Assembly (NCBI RefSeq): GCF_900104725.1
Contig: NZ_LT629758.1
Location: 1,612,001-1,676,000 of the forward strand
Direction of reading: 5' to 3'
Length of the DNA stretch: 64,000 nt
Source: Actinoplanes derwentensis
GTDB lineage: Bacteria; Actinomycetota; Actinomycetes; Mycobacteriales; Micromonosporaceae
Position numbers and translations under genes: made by a program. The notes below the pieces were generated by a model. That model worked only from the letters and a program-made list of their open reading frames with translations. It was not told where the DNA came from and ran no database searches. Positions 61,871 through 64,000 of this stretch are shown one piece after another; the stretch's first letter is position 1; each line of letters opens with the position of its first letter.

Positions 61871-62748
61871 ACCACCGGTTGGACGATTCGGTCACCGTGT
61901 CCGCGGGAGACGTGCCCATCGCCGAGTACGTCTACCGCCCGGACACCGTGCAACGGGAATCCCCGAAGCCCTACCTGCACCCACTGCGCACGCTTGCCGG
62001 AGACGAGGTGTCCCTGTTCCGCCCGCACGATCACGTCTGGCACAAGGGAATCGCCTGGTCGTTGCCGCACGTGGGGGAGCACAACTTCTGGGGTGGCCCG
62101 ACGTATGTACACGGCAGCTCCTATGTACAGAAGCCGAACAACGGCAGCGCCACCCACCGGCGTCTCGTCAACATTGATGCGGCAACGTTGACACACGAAC
62201 TTGACTGGACTGCACAGGGCGGCGAGCCCGTCCTCACCGAGGAACGGACCCTCACCTTCGCGGTGATCGACGACATCAGCTGGGTGCTCACTTTCGACAC
62301 GGCGATGACCAACGTCTCCGGGGCCGTTCTGGCTTTCGGATCCCCGACCACAAAGGGCCGGGAGAACGCAGGTTACGGCGGCCTGTTCTGGCGCGGCCCG
62401 CGCTCGTTCTCCGACGGCCTGCTGCAGTCCTCGTCGACAACGGGCGGTGACGAGTTGCGCGGCACCCGGGCCGAATGGTTCGCGTTCCGCGGCCGTCACG
62501 ACGGCACCGGCCGGGCGTCGACCGTGCTCATCGTGGACGACACGGCCAACCCCCGTCACCCGCCGCAGTGGTTCGCCCGTACCGAGCAATTCGCCTGTCT
62601 CAACCCCGCCCCCTTCTTCAGCGAGGAACTGGACCTGGCCGACCAGGAGACCGTGCGCTTCCGCTACGCCGTCGTGATCACCACCGGTGACCACGGCGAA
62701 CCCGGCACCGCCGCCCTGGCCACCCACGGCCGAAAGGCGCTGGCATGA
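61855..62748 (+). CDS. PmoA-family (DUF6807) protein
   Basis: 297 residues from ATG 61855 (GGAG five bases upstream), overlapping the end of the Gfo/Idh gene. Family features: PKPYLHPLRTLAGDEVSLF, RPHDHVWHKGIAWSLPHVGE and NFWGG near residues 40-80, and YGGLFWRGPRSF. Such proteins usually sit beside Gfo/Idh enzymes in sugar operons; the reaction is unknown. Confidence 0.85.
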   Translation: MDLRVDHRLDDSVTVSAGDVPIAEYVYRPDTVQRESPKPYLHPLRTLAGDEVSLFRPHDHVWHKGIAWSLPHVGEHNFWGGPTYVHGSSYVQKPNNGSATHRRLVNIDAATLTHELDWTAQGGEPVLTEERTLTFAVIDDISWVLTFDTAMTNVSGAVLAFGSPTTKGRENAGYGGLFWRGPRSFSDGLLQSSSTTGGDELRGTRAEWFAFRGRHDGTGRASTVLIVDDTANPRHPPQWFARTEQFACLNPAPFFSEELDLADQETVRFRYAVVITTGDHGEPGTAALATHGRKALA

Positions 62749-63575
62749 CCCAGTTCCCCGGCGGGACGTCGGTCACCCGGCTTCAGGTCTATACCGATGG
62801 CGGCGGCACCCCGCATCTGCACACCGTCTCCACCGAGGCATATGTGGTGATCGGCGGCAAAGGCACGCTGCAGACCCTCGACATGTCCGGCTTCCGGGAG
62901 ACACCGCTCGAAGCGGGCAGCACCGTGTGGTTCACCCCCGGCGTGATCCACCGGGCGATCAGCGACGGTGACCTGCAAGTCGTCGTGGTGATGTCGAACG
63001 CGGGGCTGCCCGAGGCCGGCGACGCCGTGATGACTTTCCCCGCCGACGTGGTCGCCGACCCGGTCCGTTATCAAGAGGCGATCACCCTCGGTGACGATCC
63101 TGCCGAGCCGGTACGGCGGCGCCGGGACCTGGCCGTCGAGGGATTCCTCTGCCTGGTCGACGACCCCGGCGCGCTCGCCGGCTTCTACCGGGACGCCGCC
63201 GCCCTGGTCCGGCCACGCATCGAAAAGTGGCGCCGGATCTGGTCACACACCGCCGAGGCGCAGACCCGTCGTACCGCCGCCATGCTCGACGCCCTCGACC
63301 GCGGCGACTTCCAGCACCTGCACGAGGCCACGTTGCAGGCCGCCGACCCGGACCCGGCCCCCAGCTGGGGCATGTGCGGGCACCTCCGCCCACTCCACGC
63401 CCTTCCCGCCCCATCGTCCTCGGTCACCCCGCGGCCCGCCGTGACGGCACCGCTTTCCGTGACGGCGCCGTCGTCAGCCGCCCCGGAGCCTTCCGTCACC
63501 TCGCCGCTTCCCGTCGCCTCGCCGCCTCCTGCTACCGCGCCATCGCCCGTCAGCCCGCCCAACAACGTTCCGTGA
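62745..63575 (+). CDS. cupin-domain protein with Pro/Ala/Ser-rich tail
   Basis: 276 residues from ATG 62745, overlapping the previous stop by four bases. Cupin at about 15-95: GGGTPHLHTVSTEAYVVIGG with the metal-ligand His pair and Glu, then WFTPGVIHRAIS with the third His. A second helical region covers 120-205. From about residue 208 the chain becomes a Pro/Ala/Ser/Val-rich tail with no structure, possibly the result of a late frameshift. Probably a sugar isomerase or a sensor in the operon. Confidence 0.78.
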   Translation: MTQFPGGTSVTRLQVYTDGGGTPHLHTVSTEAYVVIGGKGTLQTLDMSGFRETPLEAGSTVWFTPGVIHRAISDGDLQVVVVMSNAGLPEAGDAVMTFPADVVADPVRYQEAITLGDDPAEPVRRRRDLAVEGFLCLVDDPGALAGFYRDAAALVRPRIEKWRRIWSHTAEAQTRRTAAMLDALDRGDFQHLHEATLQAADPDPAPSWGMCGHLRPLHALPAPSSSVTPRPAVTAPLSVTAPSSAAPEPSVTSPLPVASPPPATAPSPVSPPNNVP

Positions 63576-63585
63576 AGGGAGCCCC

Positions 63586-64000
63586 ATGACCCGCCGTTAC
63601 GGCATTGTCGGGCTTGGTCACCGTGCACAGCTCTACGTCGACGCGCTCGCCGGAGACTGGAGCGACACCGGCACGATCGTCGCGCTCTGTGATACCAACC
63701 GCACCAGGATGGCCTACTACAACACCGGATTGCGGTTGTACGACCCCGCAGAGTTCCCGGACATGCTCTCGACCATCGACGCCCTGATCGTGACCACGGT
63801 CGACGCCACCCACGCCGGCTACGTGTGCGCCGCTTTGGAAGCCGGTGTCGACGTGATCGTGGAGAAGCCGCTGACCACCGATGAGGAGGGGTGCGCCCGG
63901 ATCGCCGCGGCCGCCGCCCGTAGTTCGGCCCGGCTGATCGTGACGTTCAACTACCGCTACTCGCCGCGTAACTCCGCGGTGCGCGAGGTGCTCGCCTCCG
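63586..64000 (+). CDS. Gfo/Idh/MocA-family oxidoreductase (3' end outside window)
   Basis: 138 residues are visible from ATG 63586 (GAAGGGA upstream) to the right edge. Rossmann motif YGIVGLGHRAQLYVDAL, VIVEKPLTTDEEG with the EKP motif and TFNYRYSPRN, typical of the glycoside-hydrolase-109-like and inositol-dehydrogenase group. It continues the catabolic operon. Confidence 0.85.
   Translation, partial: MTRRYGIVGLGHRAQLYVDALAGDWSDTGTIVALCDTNRTRMAYYNTGLRLYDPAEFPDMLSTIDALIVTTVDATHAGYVCAALEAGVDVIVEKPLTTDEEGCARIAAAAARSSARLIVTFNYRYSPRNSAVREVLAS

Overview
The window is very GC-rich throughout, with GTG/TTG starts, GTGA/ATGA stop-start overlaps, many Ser/Thr kinases, a SigE-type ECF sigma factor and numerous secreted enzymes. 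This is what a filamentous actinomycete looks like, most probably Micromonosporaceae (Actinoplanes-like). That placement is inferred from gene style and family content, not from a marker gene. I saw no rRNA, tRNA, CRISPR array or prophage; one TnpB transposon is present.

Layout. 1-4.3 kb: a PAS-GAF sensor (cut by the left edge), divergent from an ECF sigma factor with its membrane partner, and an MFS exporter; a CRP-type palindrome lies in the divergent promoter. 4.4-6.1 kb: a decayed resistance cassette in which an ArsR-type regulator, a DrrA-like ATPase and a DrrB-like permease are broken while the EXLDI gene between them is intact. 6.1-7.3 kb: a DUF4262 protein and a short Ltp-family protein. 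7.3-11.2 kb (minus strand): a compact operon of a Ycf46-like AAA ATPase, DUF1257, DUF2997, a helix-hairpin-helix membrane protein and a radical-SAM activase, whose function is not described to my knowledge. 11.4-15.9 kb: a secreted subtilisin and a secreted HNH nuclease that share the same C-terminal P domain, separated by DUF2203 and GNAT genes and by an inverted-repeat-bounded repeat cluster.

16-25 kb (minus strand): a FAD protein, a membrane protein, an FHA protein, a Ser/Thr kinase and a cation/proton antiporter form one overlapping operon, followed by a second kinase. A complete TnpB gene with its right end sits between the antiporter and that second kinase. 25-33 kb: a frameshifted phosphotransferase-like gene, an SDR, a zinc dehydrogenase with an MFS gene, an unrecognised lower-GC gene, a methyltransferase, a GIDE-like membrane protein, and a PadR/TIM-barrel pair. 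33-36.4 kb: a four-gene oxidative operon (VOC, SDR, berberine-bridge-type FAD oxidase, SDR). 36.5-45 kb: an MFS gene with a strong operator, a PhoX-like Tat protein, a polyester-hydrolase (cutinase/PETase-type) gene convergent with a TetR gene, an LCP ligase, a surface beta-propeller protein, and a Ser/Thr kinase with a lectin domain.

45-48.3 kb: methyltransferase, LysR and quinone-oxidoreductase genes among several gene remnants. 49-55.9 kb: a peptide-type ABC transporter (binding protein, fused double ATPase, two permeases) in one operon with two tandem cysteine hydrolases and a TetR regulator. 56-56.5 kb: a TetR/permease deletion chimera. 56.7-64 kb: a sugar or sugar-acid catabolic island (orphan sugar-binding protein with a clear promoter and LacI operator, a LacI regulator, a UxaA-type dehydratase, two Gfo/Idh/MocA enzymes, a PmoA-family protein, a cupin), running off the right edge.
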